33,274 bases of DNA from Clostridium sp. K13 (GCF_019734195.1 NZ_JAASHM010000021.1:1-33274), one strand, 5' to 3'; numbered from the stretch's first letter, positions 10,222 to 19,435 are shown. Notes: a model not told the origin generated them from the letters alone. Program-made: numbers and translations.

Positions 10222-10917
10222 TTATTCACTCATTATCTCAATTGCTCTTTGAACTTTTTCTTGATTTAAATCTTTAGCCTTACCAATAGTTCCTCCTAAT
10301 TTGCTCCATACATAGTTATGAACTTCCACTCCATTTGAAAAATCTAATTCTAACCATTTTTCTAATTCACTTGAAAGATAATCATCTTGATCCTTCAAAT
10401 CGTTAATAAGCTGAGTAACTGCATCTCTACTCATTTCACTTTCTCCCCATATATTTCCATCTTCTGCTACTATTATAGTATTAGCCATATAATGAACCCT
10501 TTGATAACATTCATTTAAATCAACCGGTGTTGCTGTCGTATTTTCATTTTCAACAATTTCTTTATTCTCTTCAACTTCTTTTTCTTCACTAATTTCATTT
10601 ACTTTATTAAATGCAAAATTAACAATTTCATATCCATTACTCCACAATACTAATATTGTGGAAAGTGATATTATTAATACTAAAAGAATTACCACTATTT
10701 TCTTCCCATTTGAGGACTTATCATCAAACTCATCTTCAAACTCTTCCTCATCCATATCTTCTTTATCTTCTATCATTTCTTTAATTTTTTCATTCATAAA
10801 ATCCTCTACATTTGTTTCTTTCTCCTCTTTTTCTACCATTTTATTACCCTCTTCATCAATTTCTCTCTTATCACGTTTAATAGTTTCAGTTAATCGCTCT
10901 TTAACGCTTTTCCCCAT
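10222..10917 (-). CDS. Membrane-anchored protein resembling DUF6241
   Basis: A 231-aa single-pass membrane protein. Residues 1-72 are highly charged and mostly acidic (long E/D/K runs, likely cytoplasmic and disordered). A transmembrane helix spans about 74-92. A low-complexity Glu/Asn linker leads to an extracytoplasmic domain of about 100 residues. That domain has the pattern HYMAN..WGESEMS, EKWLELDFSNGVEVHNYVW and GGTIGKA, which I associate with DUF6241. The function of the family is unknown. The ATG follows AGGAGGGG with 7-nt spacing, and the gene has an extended -10 of its own. It lies 84 bp downstream of the VanY-type carboxypeptidase, which hints at an envelope role only by proximity. 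Confidence 0.75.
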   Translation of the reverse strand: MGKSVKERLTETIKRDKREIDEEGNKMVEKEEKETNVEDFMNEKIKEMIEDKEDMDEEEFEDEFDDKSSNGKKIVVILLVLIISLSTILVLWSNGYEIVNFAFNKVNEISEEKEVEENKEIVENENTTATPVDLNECYQRVHYMANTIIVAEDGNIWGESEMSRDAVTQLINDLKDQDDYLSSELEKWLELDFSNGVEVHNYVWSKLGGTIGKAKDLNQEKVQRAIEIMSE

Positions 10918-10955
10918 AAATGTACCCCTCCTATTTTACAGCTAGTTGTATAATA

Positions 10956-10964
10956 ATTATACCA
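10956..10964 (-). promoter_or_regulatory. Extended -10 promoter of the DUF6241-like gene
   Basis: Minus-strand TGGTATAAT, ~38 bp upstream of the start codon. No convincing -35 is seen. Confidence 0.55.
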
Positions 10965-11001
10965 TATAATTACATTTATGGTTATTAAAAGCATGATTTT
11001 T

Positions 11002-11835
11002 CTAATTTTTTATATTAGTTTTATCTTTTAAAACTTTAATTTTATTTCTTATCTCATTTATATATTCCTCAAAAGCTAATCCTCTATTCATTATATCTTC
11101 TGCTATTTCTTCATTTCCTATATATCTAAAATGCCACGGCTCATAATTATACCCCGTTATATCTTCTTTACCTTTTAAATATCTTAATATAAAGCCATAT
11201 TTATAACAATTATTGGTAAGCCATCTAAATGCATCTGTATTTTCAAATCCTTCATCTAATGTTTGATAATCATCACATAAAATATCTAAAGCTAGTCCAC
11301 TCTGATGTTCAGAAGCACCAGGTTCTGCCGTATATGCCTTTGTTCTAGCTTCTCCCTTTTGCTCAATTCTAGTATTATATAATCCCTTTTGAATATCATA
11401 ACTTCTATATCCAGATACTCCAACTAATGAAATTCCATCCTTTGCTGCATCCTCAAACATTTTTTTTGCTGCATCAGATGTTTTACTTTCTAGATTATTA
11501 TCTTGAACATAATCTAAAAACTTCGCCTCCGATACTTTTAAATTATTAGGAACATAATTTTCATCTAATTTATTCTCTTTATTAATTAAAATAAGATATG
11601 GGTTATTTAATATGCTATCTAAACGCTCTATTTCATTATAGTCATTTTCCATTTCATTATATTCTAAACTTTTAGCACCTCTACTTGCTAAATTCATTTC
11701 ATTTTTATTTATCTCAACATTGCTTATTTCTTCATTTTTATCTACATTATCCTTAGGCATTACTAAATAAATACTAGTACCTAAAAGTATTAAAACTATT
11801 ACTATTTGAATTCTTTTGTCTATTTTAAGTTTCAT
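11002..11835 (-). CDS. VanY-type D-alanyl-D-alanine carboxypeptidase (M15)
   Basis: Zinc peptidase expected to trim the terminal D-Ala from peptidoglycan stem peptides outside the membrane. Residues 9-26 form a signal anchor, with no lipobox, followed by a ~70-residue spacer and the M15B catalytic domain (about 95-260). The domain carries SGYRS (141-145) and GASEHQSGLALDI with zinc ligands His177 and Asp184. Its third motif, YEPWHFRYIG, supplies Glu232 as the likely base and His235 as the third ligand. All catalytic residues are present. The ATG follows AGGAGG. In this context a housekeeping cell-wall role is more likely than vancomycin resistance, because no vanA/H/X-like genes are nearby. 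A six-copy 7-bp repeat lies 39-80 bp upstream. Confidence 0.92.
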   Translation of the reverse strand: MKLKIDKRIQIVIVLILLGTSIYLVMPKDNVDKNEEISNVEINKNEMNLASRGAKSLEYNEMENDYNEIERLDSILNNPYLILINKENKLDENYVPNNLKVSEAKFLDYVQDNNLESKTSDAAKKMFEDAAKDGISLVGVSGYRSYDIQKGLYNTRIEQKGEARTKAYTAEPGASEHQSGLALDILCDDYQTLDEGFENTDAFRWLTNNCYKYGFILRYLKGKEDITGYNYEPWHFRYIGNEEIAEDIMNRGLAFEEYINEIRNKIKVLKDKTNIKN

Positions 11836-11873
11836 TTCACCCTCCTTACAATCATATATACAAGTCTACCTAT

Positions 11874-11915
11874 ATAAATAATAAATAATAAATAATAAAT
11901 AATAAATAATAAATA
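11874..11915. repeat. Six perfect copies of a 7-bp repeat upstream of vanY
   Basis: ATAAATA is repeated six times without change (42 bp), followed by TATATAG. It lies between the vanY ribosome-binding site and any more distant promoter element. Confidence 0.9.
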
Positions 11916-12015
11916 TATAGTATGACTTACTTTGTATACATATATTATTATATTAATACTTATTTAAGTATTTATCTATATAAACATTTAAACTTTAACA
12001 TCTTAACCCTAACAT

Positions 12016-12070
12016 AAAAAAATATAAAAGGCTGAAGCTTATTATTAAACTTCAACCTTTTATATTTTTT
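12016..12070. terminator. Bidirectional terminator after the LPXTG protein gene
   Basis: A ~20-bp stem (AAAAAATATAAAAGG..TGAAG against CTTCA..CCTTTTATATTTTTT, one bulge on each side) with an A/T loop. On the minus strand it gives a U-run directly after the stem, 5 bp past the stop codon of the surface protein. Confidence 0.85.
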
Positions 12071-12074
12071 AATT

Positions 12075-15000
12075 TTATTTATTCTTCTTTTTCTTTAATA
12101 CTATAGTTCCTAAAGTTATAGCTATCATTGAAATACTTGAAGCTACTATTGGACTCATTCCTCCAGTTTGAGGTAATTTTCCTCCATTGTTAGGTCTAGT
12201 TGATATTTTTTTAGTTGTAAATGATATAGTTCCTGCTTCTGATTTATTTCCTGCTGCATCAACAGCTTTTATACTTAAATTATATTTAGTACCTGCTTTA
12301 AGATCACTTATTTTAACAGATGTTTTATCTTTAACTGTTACTAATAATTTATCTCCATTGTATACCTCATATGCTACTACTCCTACATTATCTGTAGACT
12401 CTTTCCAGCTTATATAAACACTATTTTCTGTAATCTTTTCTACTTTAATATCTTTTGGAGCTGTAGGTGCTTCTGTATCAACTTCCGGCTTTATTTCTTC
12501 TGTTTTAAATGATACAGTTCCTGCTTCTGATTTATTTCCTGCTGCATCAATAGCTTTTATACTTAAATCATATTTAGTATCAGCCTTAAGATCACTTATT
12601 TTAATAGATGTTTTATCTTTAACTGTTATTAATAATTTATCTCCATTGTACACCTCATATGATACCACTCCTACATTATCTGTAGATGCTTCCCAGCTTA
12701 TATCTGCACTATTTTCTGTTATATTTTCTGCCTTTATATTAGTTGGAACTGTAGGTGCTTCTGTATCAACTTCTGGCTTCATTTCTTCTGTTTTAAATGA
12801 TACAGTTCCTGCTTCTGATTTATTTCCTGCAGCATCAACAGCTTTTATACTTAAATTATATTCAGTTTCAGCTGTAAGTTCATTTAATCTAGTAGATGTT
12901 CCTTCTGTAATTGTAGTTAATAATACATCATCATTATAAATTTCATATGCTACTACTCCTACATTATCTGTAGATGCTTCCCAACTTATATCTGCACTAT
13001 TTTCTGTTATATTTTCTGCTCTTACATTAGTTGGAACTGTAGGTGCTTCTGTATCAACTAATTCAACATCTTTATATACTATTCTTGGAGTTACATGAAT
13101 AGATGGTTTAGATGGATTCTCTATATTTCTTGCCTCTACACGAATAAAGTCGCCTTTATTAACTTCAATCTCCATAGATTCAACATCAACCTTAACCAAA
13201 CTTTCTGATAATTCATATGAATTTATTTCTTCTCCATTATGAGTAAAGCTTAACTTAACTTTTCCACCACTATTTCCACTTTGGCGTAAATATGGTTCAT
13301 CATCCTTAACAGATAATGTTATTACTCCTGATTTAGGGACTCTATATACCATAGAATGTCCATCTTCACGTCCTGTAGTTCCCATTGTATCTACTAGCAA
13401 TCCATGTGTTGCATCGCTTGGAGTAGTTGAATGATTAGGAGCATCTATACCAACTCCACCATAATTATTACCATTCCATTGTGGATACTGTGTATCATAT
13501 ACTGTTAAATTTTTATACCCGTCATTTGATTTCTTTTGAGCAAACCACACATTTCCTTGTTTACCTGTATAATCAATAGCCCATTGATAATCATTTTTTA
13601 CTTTTATAGTATATGCATTTTCAGATTCATTTTCAGCAATAACCTTTAAAGTCATTCCATCTTTTATATTTTCTGATTTAATTTCTTTATCACCATCAAA
13701 AACTTTAATATCTGCTGTGCTATGAGTAATTACTCCTTCTTTTAACTCACTAACAGTTGTAGGATTAGTATCTAAGCTAGGCACATATAATATTTTATTA
13801 CTTTCATCTTGCATATATATTGAGCTATGAATACTATTATCTTCATTAGCTGAAATTATATATTCTTTTACTCTATCATTTAATGATATTCTAACCTTAT
13901 ATCCACCACTTACTAAGTCACTATTACTTAATATATTATCTTTCTTATCTAATATTTCTATTGTTATTTCCTTATCATAAGATAAATTACTTAATAATAC
14001 TTCAACAGTTGTATTCTTTTCCACTCCAGAAATTGTTAAACTTTCTTGGTTTATATCATAAACATCTGAGTATAAAATTAAAGTAGTTATATTAGATTCA
14101 TAAGCTCCAATATCAGGAGTTCCTTTAACTTCATTTCCAAAGAAGTCAATACCTCCATTATTTTCAATAAACTTTCCTGCATTTATTGCTGGTGAATCAT
14201 CTTGTAATTTATATCCCTCAAATGCAGTTAAATCATGAGTAATTTTATCATCATTACTTGGTAATATTCCTGTATATGAGCTTGGTGCATTTCCAGCATT
14301 AACAAACTTAGGATCTTCTGTAACAGCATTTTGATCCTCTGATGGTGTATTACTATAGTTAAAATACAAGTTATTACTATAAGTTGCCCTAGTATTATTT
14401 AATGTCCAATTTTCTTCTTTCTCACTACCTGCATTATAAATAATATTATTTTCTATAGTTGCTATTCCCCCAGTCATACCTGGTCTAATAAACGGAACAC
14501 CCTCTTTAATATAAAACGTATTATTATATATATCTGCATTTGGATGATTTGGTAAGTTTAATATTCCACCTAAATCATTTTGACTTATATTATAGCGGAA
14601 TACTGTATTGATAGCTTCACCAAGACAAACCATAACAGTTCCCCCACCATTATTGTGACTGTAATTATATTGATAAATTGTTCCATCTCCAGAATCAGCA
14701 TCCCAAGCTTGACCATCTTGATTCACACAAGTATCAAAAGCTTCATTATATTGGAATACAGCATTCTTACACTTCCATGGCCATATTCCTGCAGCAACTC
14801 TTCCAGAACCTGTTTGTGAATAATCAGTTGTGTTGATTTGTCTTGCTGCCCCATCTGAAACATTATATTCTATAATAGGTCTATCACAATACATAGTTGT
14901 AATAGAATCTCCACCAGCATCCTTTACATAATTATTTCTTATTTCAACTCCAGTTGATCCATACTTGGCAATTGCTTCATCAGATATTTCTGCACCAGTA

Positions 15001-15797
15001 AATTGATCCCAATATGCTGTATAACCTACTGCTATACCCCATCTATTAACATTTTCAACTATACAATTTTCAATTTTTACATCATTATATTTTGATATTC
15101 CTGTTTCTGATTCATTATCAGGTTTGAACACAGTAAAATAAATACCACCATTATTCATGTGTTTATCATAAACATTTCCCTTAACATCATGAACATTTAA
15201 TCCATCTAAATATATATGGTCTACTGTTCCCTTATTTTTTGCAACAGCAGCTACTCCTGTACGGTTCATTGTGTTCAAATCATTATATACAGAATCTATT
15301 TCTGGGGCATTATTTGTAATCTCTAAATTTTTAATATTTATATATTCAACATCATATAACAATATAGATGATGATACATAACCCTTAAGTTTATGAGAAG
15401 AACTATCAAGTGGCTTTCCATAATCCTGATACCAAATTCCTTGCCCATTTGTATCAATTCTAGGATTATTACCTTCTCCATATTTATTAATTTCTATTGG
15501 AGCTTCTTCTGAACCACTACCATTAACATGTAAAAATCCATTTGTAAAAACAGATCCAGCCTCTAAAAGAACCTTATCACCTGGTTTTAATTCTATATCA
15601 TTAATTTTTTGCAAGCTATAAAATGCATCTTTTTCTGATAACCCATTATTATTATCATTACCATCTAATGAACTAACATAATAAGTAGTTCCTACTATAT
15701 CATCATTAACTGTCTCTGCTTTAACTATTAATGGTGAAGCTAGAGTTTGTAATAACATAGTACATGATACTGCCATGGCAAAAACTTTCTTTATCAT
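12075..15797 (-). CDS. LPXTG-anchored beta-helix protein, putative GH136-type glycosidase
   Basis: A 1240-aa surface protein. Signal peptide 1-27 (..PLIVKA). A right-handed beta-helix domain follows at about 38-570, opening with TYYVSSLDGNDNNNG. Two cadherin/Ig-like segments lie at about 573-650 and 665-735. A carbohydrate-binding-like beta-sandwich spans about 738-912. Three FN3 repeats (about 915-1005, 1011-1101, 1107-1196) lead to the sorting signal LPQTG (1208-1212), a hydrophobic helix and a KKKKNK tail. The Asp-rich motif at 361-371 (DGQAWDADSGD) is shared with the upstream paralogue. Its Asp361 and Asp368 are seven residues apart, as I recall for the catalytic pair of GH136 lacto-N-biosidase. 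The open frame extends 39 codons further upstream, but the ATG at 15797 has GGAGG and a signal peptide, and lies one base after the upstream stop, suggesting translational coupling. Family assignment is inferred; another beta-helix GH or PL family is possible. Confidence 0.85.
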   Translation of the reverse strand: MIKKVFAMAVSCTMLLQTLASPLIVKAETVNDDIVGTTYYVSSLDGNDNNNGLSEKDAFYSLQKINDIELKPGDKVLLEAGSVFTNGFLHVNGSGSEEAPIEINKYGEGNNPRIDTNGQGIWYQDYGKPLDSSSHKLKGYVSSSILLYDVEYINIKNLEITNNAPEIDSVYNDLNTMNRTGVAAVAKNKGTVDHIYLDGLNVHDVKGNVYDKHMNNGGIYFTVFKPDNESETGISKYNDVKIENCIVENVNRWGIAVGYTAYWDQFTGAEISDEAIAKYGSTGVEIRNNYVKDAGGDSITTMYCDRPIIEYNVSDGAARQINTTDYSQTGSGRVAAGIWPWKCKNAVFQYNEAFDTCVNQDGQAWDADSGDGTIYQYNYSHNNGGGTVMVCLGEAINTVFRYNISQNDLGGILNLPNHPNADIYNNTFYIKEGVPFIRPGMTGGIATIENNIIYNAGSEKEENWTLNNTRATYSNNLYFNYSNTPSEDQNAVTEDPKFVNAGNAPSSYTGILPSNDDKITHDLTAFEGYKLQDDSPAINAGKFIENNGGIDFFGNEVKGTPDIGAYESNITTLILYSDVYDINQESLTISGVEKNTTVEVLLSNLSYDKEITIEILDKKDNILSNSDLVSGGYKVRISLNDRVKEYIISANEDNSIHSSIYMQDESNKILYVPSLDTNPTTVSELKEGVITHSTADIKVFDGDKEIKSENIKDGMTLKVIAENESENAYTIKVKNDYQWAIDYTGKQGNVWFAQKKSNDGYKNLTVYDTQYPQWNGNNYGGVGIDAPNHSTTPSDATHGLLVDTMGTTGREDGHSMVYRVPKSGVITLSVKDDEPYLRQSGNSGGKVKLSFTHNGEEINSYELSESLVKVDVESMEIEVNKGDFIRVEARNIENPSKPSIHVTPRIVYKDVELVDTEAPTVPTNVRAENITENSADISWEASTDNVGVVAYEIYNDDVLLTTITEGTSTRLNELTAETEYNLSIKAVDAAGNKSEAGTVSFKTEEMKPEVDTEAPTVPTNIKAENITENSADISWEASTDNVGVVSYEVYNGDKLLITVKDKTSIKISDLKADTKYDLSIKAIDAAGNKSEAGTVSFKTEEIKPEVDTEAPTAPKDIKVEKITENSVYISWKESTDNVGVVAYEVYNGDKLLVTVKDKTSVKISDLKAGTKYNLSIKAVDAAGNKSEAGTISFTTKKISTRPNNGGKLPQTGGMSPIVASSISMIAITLGTIVLKKKKNK
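12193..13056 (-). repeat. Three tandem 288-bp FN3-coding repeats
   Basis: Units begin near 12193, 12481 and 12769 with a period of exactly 288 bp (96 codons). The two upstream-coding units (12481-13056) are closest to each other at the DNA level. Shared segments encode TDNVGVV.YE.YN and AAGNKSEAGT. They are prone to copy-number change by recombination. Confidence 0.85.
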
Positions 15798-15798
15798 A

Positions 15799-18222
15799 CT
15801 ATTGCACCTCCTCATCAATTGCCTCAATACCCAATCTAATTTCTGCTGCTGAAACATATATACTACTTGAATTTGTTTCACTTTCATCAGCATGCAACTT
15901 AACATATCTTGCATTTACAGTATTAAAATAAGCATATTTAGCTTGATTATTTACTTCCCAAACATCCTTTTCTGTTTCAACTTTTATCCATTCATCACTC
16001 TCATTCTCTTTAACATAAATAGAATACTTTTTAATTATTCCGTTATTACCAGATTGTCTAGGAACATATTTTAACATTGATATAGGTTGTACCTTTCCCA
16101 TATCAATACTAATCCAAGCTTCATCACGTTGACACCCATTCCAGTTAGTATGCCACATAGTAGACAGATTATTGTCTATTGCAAGGCTTCCAGGTCCCTC
16201 CGTTGAATTACCTTCTTGATGACTTCCATCAGTAGCAGTCATGTTATCTATGGAATATTCTACAAATGTTCTATTAACATTAATTATATATTCTTTTACA
16301 CTACCATCTACAAATGTAACCTTTAATTTGTATCCACTCTTAACAATCTCATTTTCATTTACAACTTTATTTCCATTAAGTACTTTCAAGTTAACTCCAT
16401 TAGAATACTTAAAGTTACTTATGAAATTACTAACAGTAGTTTTCTTTTCTACCCCACTAATATCATTTTCGTTAATGTTATAAACATTAGAATAAATTAC
16501 ATTAACAGGTTTTTCATTTTTAGTATCAACTTCTTGTATTCCTATATCAGGAATAAGTCCAACAATATTCCCAAAGAAATCCTTATCATTTCCACCAGCA
16601 ACATATATACCTGAATTTATAACTGGCGAATCTTCTTTAACCTTGTATCCATCAAATACACTTATATCATGAACCTTTCCTATAGAACTTGTAGGTGCTG
16701 ATCCTGGATTTATAAACTTAGGATCTTCAGTTATTGCAAACTTATCACTATTTGGAGTAGTATCATACCCATAATATAAGTTATGTGTAAACTGTTGATT
16801 TCCTGGCTCCCACTCATCATTTGGATTACCTGTACTAATATTATAGAAAATATTATTAGCTAAATATCCTTGTCCACCTCTTTTTCCTGGTTGAGGATGA
16901 TGTATTCTTGTTTCACGATCTCCATCCACATAAAAAACATTATTATATATTTTAGCTAATGGATTACCTTGGAATGTAATTAAACTATTTAAATCATTTT
17001 GGCTAATATTATAACGGAACACCCCATTATATGCTTCATTTAAACATATAAGCATTGCTCCTCCACCATTATTATGGCTGTAATTATATTGATATACTGT
17101 TCCATCTGACCAGTCAATATCCCACGCTTGACCATCACCATTATTTTGACCTATTGTATCAAATGCCTCGTTATTTTGGAAAATAGCATCTTTGCATTTC
17201 CAAGGCCATATAGTAGCACAGAAATTTTGCCAATAGCTATACTCTAACATATCTACACCAGCTCTATCTGATACATTTTTTTGTATTAATGGACGATATG
17301 AATACATAACACATATAGCATCATTTCCTGAATTTTGAACATAATTTTCTTCAATTAAAATATTAGTATGTCCATACTTCTTAACAGTTTCATCATCAAT
17401 TGCAGCCCCATTAAATTTACCATGATTATATGTGTAGCCCATTACTATTCCAGCACGAGATACATCCTTTACATGACATCCTCTAATTACTATATCATCA
17501 TACCTAGCAATACCAGTTTCAGACTCATTATCTGGCTTTGAAACATTCATTTGAATTCCGCCATTATTCATATGCTTATCTTGTATATTTCCATCAACAT
17601 CATGTATATATAAATCTTCTAAATAAATAGATTCCATAGTGCCACCATTTTTAGCTATAGCAGCAACACCTGTACGATCCATTCTAGCTGATACTTTATC
17701 ACTTGCACTTAAATAATCAAAGTCATCTGATTTATTTGTAATCTCTAAATTATTAATCTTAATAAAGTCTGTATCATAAAGTAACACTGTAGATGATACA
17801 TATCCTTTACTCCTATGACCAGAGTTATCCATAGGTTGTACATAATCCTGATACCAAACACCCTCACCATCACCATTAATTATAGGTTTAGCTTCTCCAC
17901 CATACTTAGTTATCTCTATTGGATTTTCCTTTGTTCCGCTTACATCTTTTAAGTGAATAAATCCATTAAAAACAGATCCTGATTCCAATAACACTCTATC
18001 ACCAGGCTGTAAGTCAACGCCAACAAGTTTATCTAAAGTCTCCCATGCTTTATCTTCTGTTGTAGCATCATTGCTGTTATCACCATTAAGACTACTTATA
18101 TAATAATCTCTTCCAGTAGTACGTTTTAAACTTTTTTCTGCATAAGTCTCTACTGTAAATAAAGAACTAAAAACTCCTACAGTAAGTGCTAAACTAACTG
18201 ATTTTAATAACCTCTTTTTCAT
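15799..18222 (-). CDS. Secreted beta-helix protein with F5/8-C (CBM32-like) domain, putative GH136-type glycosidase
   Basis: An 807-aa secreted protein. Signal peptide 1-28 (..VETYA). A right-handed beta-helix domain spans about 38-565, a cadherin/Ig-like segment about 573-650, and an F5/8 type C (CBM32-like) domain about 655-800 (SLAIDNNLSTMWHTNW, ARYVKLHA). There is no sorting signal, so it should be released. The beta-helix is closely similar to that of the next gene: WYQDY, KGYVSS, DRTGVAAIAKN, DKHMNNGGI, IWPWKCK, GQAWD, YQYNYSHNNGGG and FRYNISQNDL are conserved in the same order. The Asp-rich motif sits at 363-373, with Asp363/Asp370 as the candidate catalytic pair. The ATG follows AGGGGGAG and lies 8 nt after the foldase gene, so the three genes form an operon. 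CBM32 modules usually bind host-type galactose or GlcNAc glycans, which fits mucin or milk-type substrates. Confidence 0.87.
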   Translation of the reverse strand: MKKRLLKSVSLALTVGVFSSLFTVETYAEKSLKRTTGRDYYISSLNGDNSNDATTEDKAWETLDKLVGVDLQPGDRVLLESGSVFNGFIHLKDVSGTKENPIEITKYGGEAKPIINGDGEGVWYQDYVQPMDNSGHRSKGYVSSTVLLYDTDFIKINNLEITNKSDDFDYLSASDKVSARMDRTGVAAIAKNGGTMESIYLEDLYIHDVDGNIQDKHMNNGGIQMNVSKPDNESETGIARYDDIVIRGCHVKDVSRAGIVMGYTYNHGKFNGAAIDDETVKKYGHTNILIEENYVQNSGNDAICVMYSYRPLIQKNVSDRAGVDMLEYSYWQNFCATIWPWKCKDAIFQNNEAFDTIGQNNGDGQAWDIDWSDGTVYQYNYSHNNGGGAMLICLNEAYNGVFRYNISQNDLNSLITFQGNPLAKIYNNVFYVDGDRETRIHHPQPGKRGGQGYLANNIFYNISTGNPNDEWEPGNQQFTHNLYYGYDTTPNSDKFAITEDPKFINPGSAPTSSIGKVHDISVFDGYKVKEDSPVINSGIYVAGGNDKDFFGNIVGLIPDIGIQEVDTKNEKPVNVIYSNVYNINENDISGVEKKTTVSNFISNFKYSNGVNLKVLNGNKVVNENEIVKSGYKLKVTFVDGSVKEYIINVNRTFVEYSIDNMTATDGSHQEGNSTEGPGSLAIDNNLSTMWHTNWNGCQRDEAWISIDMGKVQPISMLKYVPRQSGNNGIIKKYSIYVKENESDEWIKVETEKDVWEVNNQAKYAYFNTVNARYVKLHADESETNSSSIYVSAAEIRLGIEAIDEEVQ

Positions 18223-18230
18223 AACTCCCC

Positions 18231-19331
18231 CTATTTAACATTATTTTTTGTAAAACTATAAACATTGTTAATATCATTACTAACCTCTAATTCATTAGCA
18301 CGTTTTGTAATAATATCCTCATAACGTTCCTCACGTAACGCTTTCTTTACGTTATCAGCCACCTCCTCATATGGTATATAATCATAATTTATTCTATTGA
18401 TACACTGTATCAAGTATAAACATCCATTTTGATCTATTACTTGTGTAACATCTCCAGATTGAAGATCCATAGCAATTTCTAATACATCACCCATTATTTT
18501 AGCCATAGAAGATACTTCAGCAGATAATATTGTTTCCTTACTAAAATATTCATTAAGTAATTCATTATTTTTACATAAACTTTCTAATGAATTATTAGCA
18601 TCTATCTTTTTACTTACTTCTATCATGCTATTTTTTATTTCATTAGTCTTATTTTCATCTAGCTCTAGCGCACTATAGTATACCTTTACAAAAGCTAGTT
18701 CAAAATCATCATTTTTAAGAAAAAGCTTATCTTTACTGTTGTTATAATATGTCTTTCCTTCATCTATAGATATCTTCATTCCTTCATTTGTTAAATCATT
18801 ACAATATGCCTTTTGGATACAATCAGTTTCATACTCTAAAAATATATCTTCAGTATATTTAGACAACCCATAAATAGGTTTTCCTTCTTTTACACTTTTT
18901 TCTCTTGCCTCATTCTCATTATTTAATCGTTCAATGAATTCCTTGTACTCTACAGAATCAACATAACCTTTATCCTTTGCCACTTCATAAATACCATGTA
19001 TTCTCTTTAACTCTTCTATAGTTTTATCAGCTAACATCTTATAAGGATATTCTCCTTCAAATTCTTTAGTCCAAAAATCATCAGTAATTTTCGCTCCATA
19101 TTTTTCAATAAAATACTGTGTAACTTCATATTTTTTACTATTCATAGCACGAATATATTCATTATTACTAATTTTACTTCCTTCAATTTGTAAGTTTATA
19201 TTATTAATCGTTCTAGAATACACAAGGGTACTTACTATTAATATTAGCGCTATAGTTATAGATACAGTACATACTAACTTACTTCTAATTTTAAATTTAC
19301 TTTTCATCTTCGTTGTTTTATTCTTTTTCAT
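18231..19331 (-). CDS. Membrane-anchored SurA/PrsA-like foldase (putative LnbY-type chaperone)
   Basis: A 366-aa protein with a basic N-terminus, one membrane helix (about 19-39) and an extracytoplasmic, mostly helical region. The region resembles the SurA-N/PrsA helical cradle (EYIRAMNSKKYEVTQYFIEKYG, about 58-79). A degenerate parvulin-like part follows, with AMDLQSGDVTQVIDQNGCLYLIQ at about 287-309, split here across the usual 'LKxGEVSxVI..GYYII' pattern. It is the first gene of the operon with two large secreted beta-helix proteins, 8 nt upstream of the first. Lacto-N-biosidases of GH136 need a dedicated neighbouring chaperone (LnbY) or a fused helical domain, so this gene is the natural counterpart. 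The start is supported by GAAGTGAT pairing just upstream. It could also be a general foldase recruited for these proteins. Confidence 0.75.
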   Translation of the reverse strand: MKKNKTTKMKSKFKIRSKLVCTVSITIALILIVSTLVYSRTINNINLQIEGSKISNNEYIRAMNSKKYEVTQYFIEKYGAKITDDFWTKEFEGEYPYKMLADKTIEELKRIHGIYEVAKDKGYVDSVEYKEFIERLNNENEAREKSVKEGKPIYGLSKYTEDIFLEYETDCIQKAYCNDLTNEGMKISIDEGKTYYNNSKDKLFLKNDDFELAFVKVYYSALELDENKTNEIKNSMIEVSKKIDANNSLESLCKNNELLNEYFSKETILSAEVSSMAKIMGDVLEIAMDLQSGDVTQVIDQNGCLYLIQCINRINYDYIPYEEVADNVKKALREERYEDIITKRANELEVSNDINNVYSFTKNNVK

Positions 19332-19390
19332 CCTATCACTTCTTTCCCTATTTATTCTTAATATAGAAAATATTAGATTGTTATATTATA

Positions 19391-19399
19391 ATTATATCA
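19391..19399 (-). promoter_or_regulatory. Extended -10 promoter of the foldase/beta-helix operon
   Basis: Minus-strand TGATATAAT with a predicted start near 19384. The expected -35 position (about 19414-19419, AGATTT) is poor, as in activator-dependent promoters. Confidence 0.55.
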
Positions 19400-19420
19400 A
19401 TAATTAATTTTTAAATCTTA

Positions 19421-19426
19421 TATAAT
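19421..19426 (+). promoter_or_regulatory. -10 box of the AraC-family regulator gene
   Basis: A TATAAT on the plus strand, 60 bp upstream of the regulator start codon, with a predicted transcript start near 19433. It is interleaved with the opposing operon promoter: each promoter's -35 zone lies in the other's core. Confidence 0.5.
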
Positions 19427-19435
19427 AAAGCCTGG

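Noticed and set aside
11002..11835. A vancomycin-resistance gene (vanY of a van cluster)
   Set aside because: No VanS/VanR, VanH, ligase or VanX-type gene is nearby; M15B carboxypeptidases are common in clostridia without resistance.
11874..11915. A CRISPR array
   Set aside because: Units are 7 bp with no spacers, and no cas gene is present.
15798..15914. A 39-residue N-terminal extension of the LPXTG protein
   Set aside because: It overlaps the end of the upstream gene, has no Shine-Dalgarno and would bury the signal peptide; the ATG at 15797 has GGAGG.
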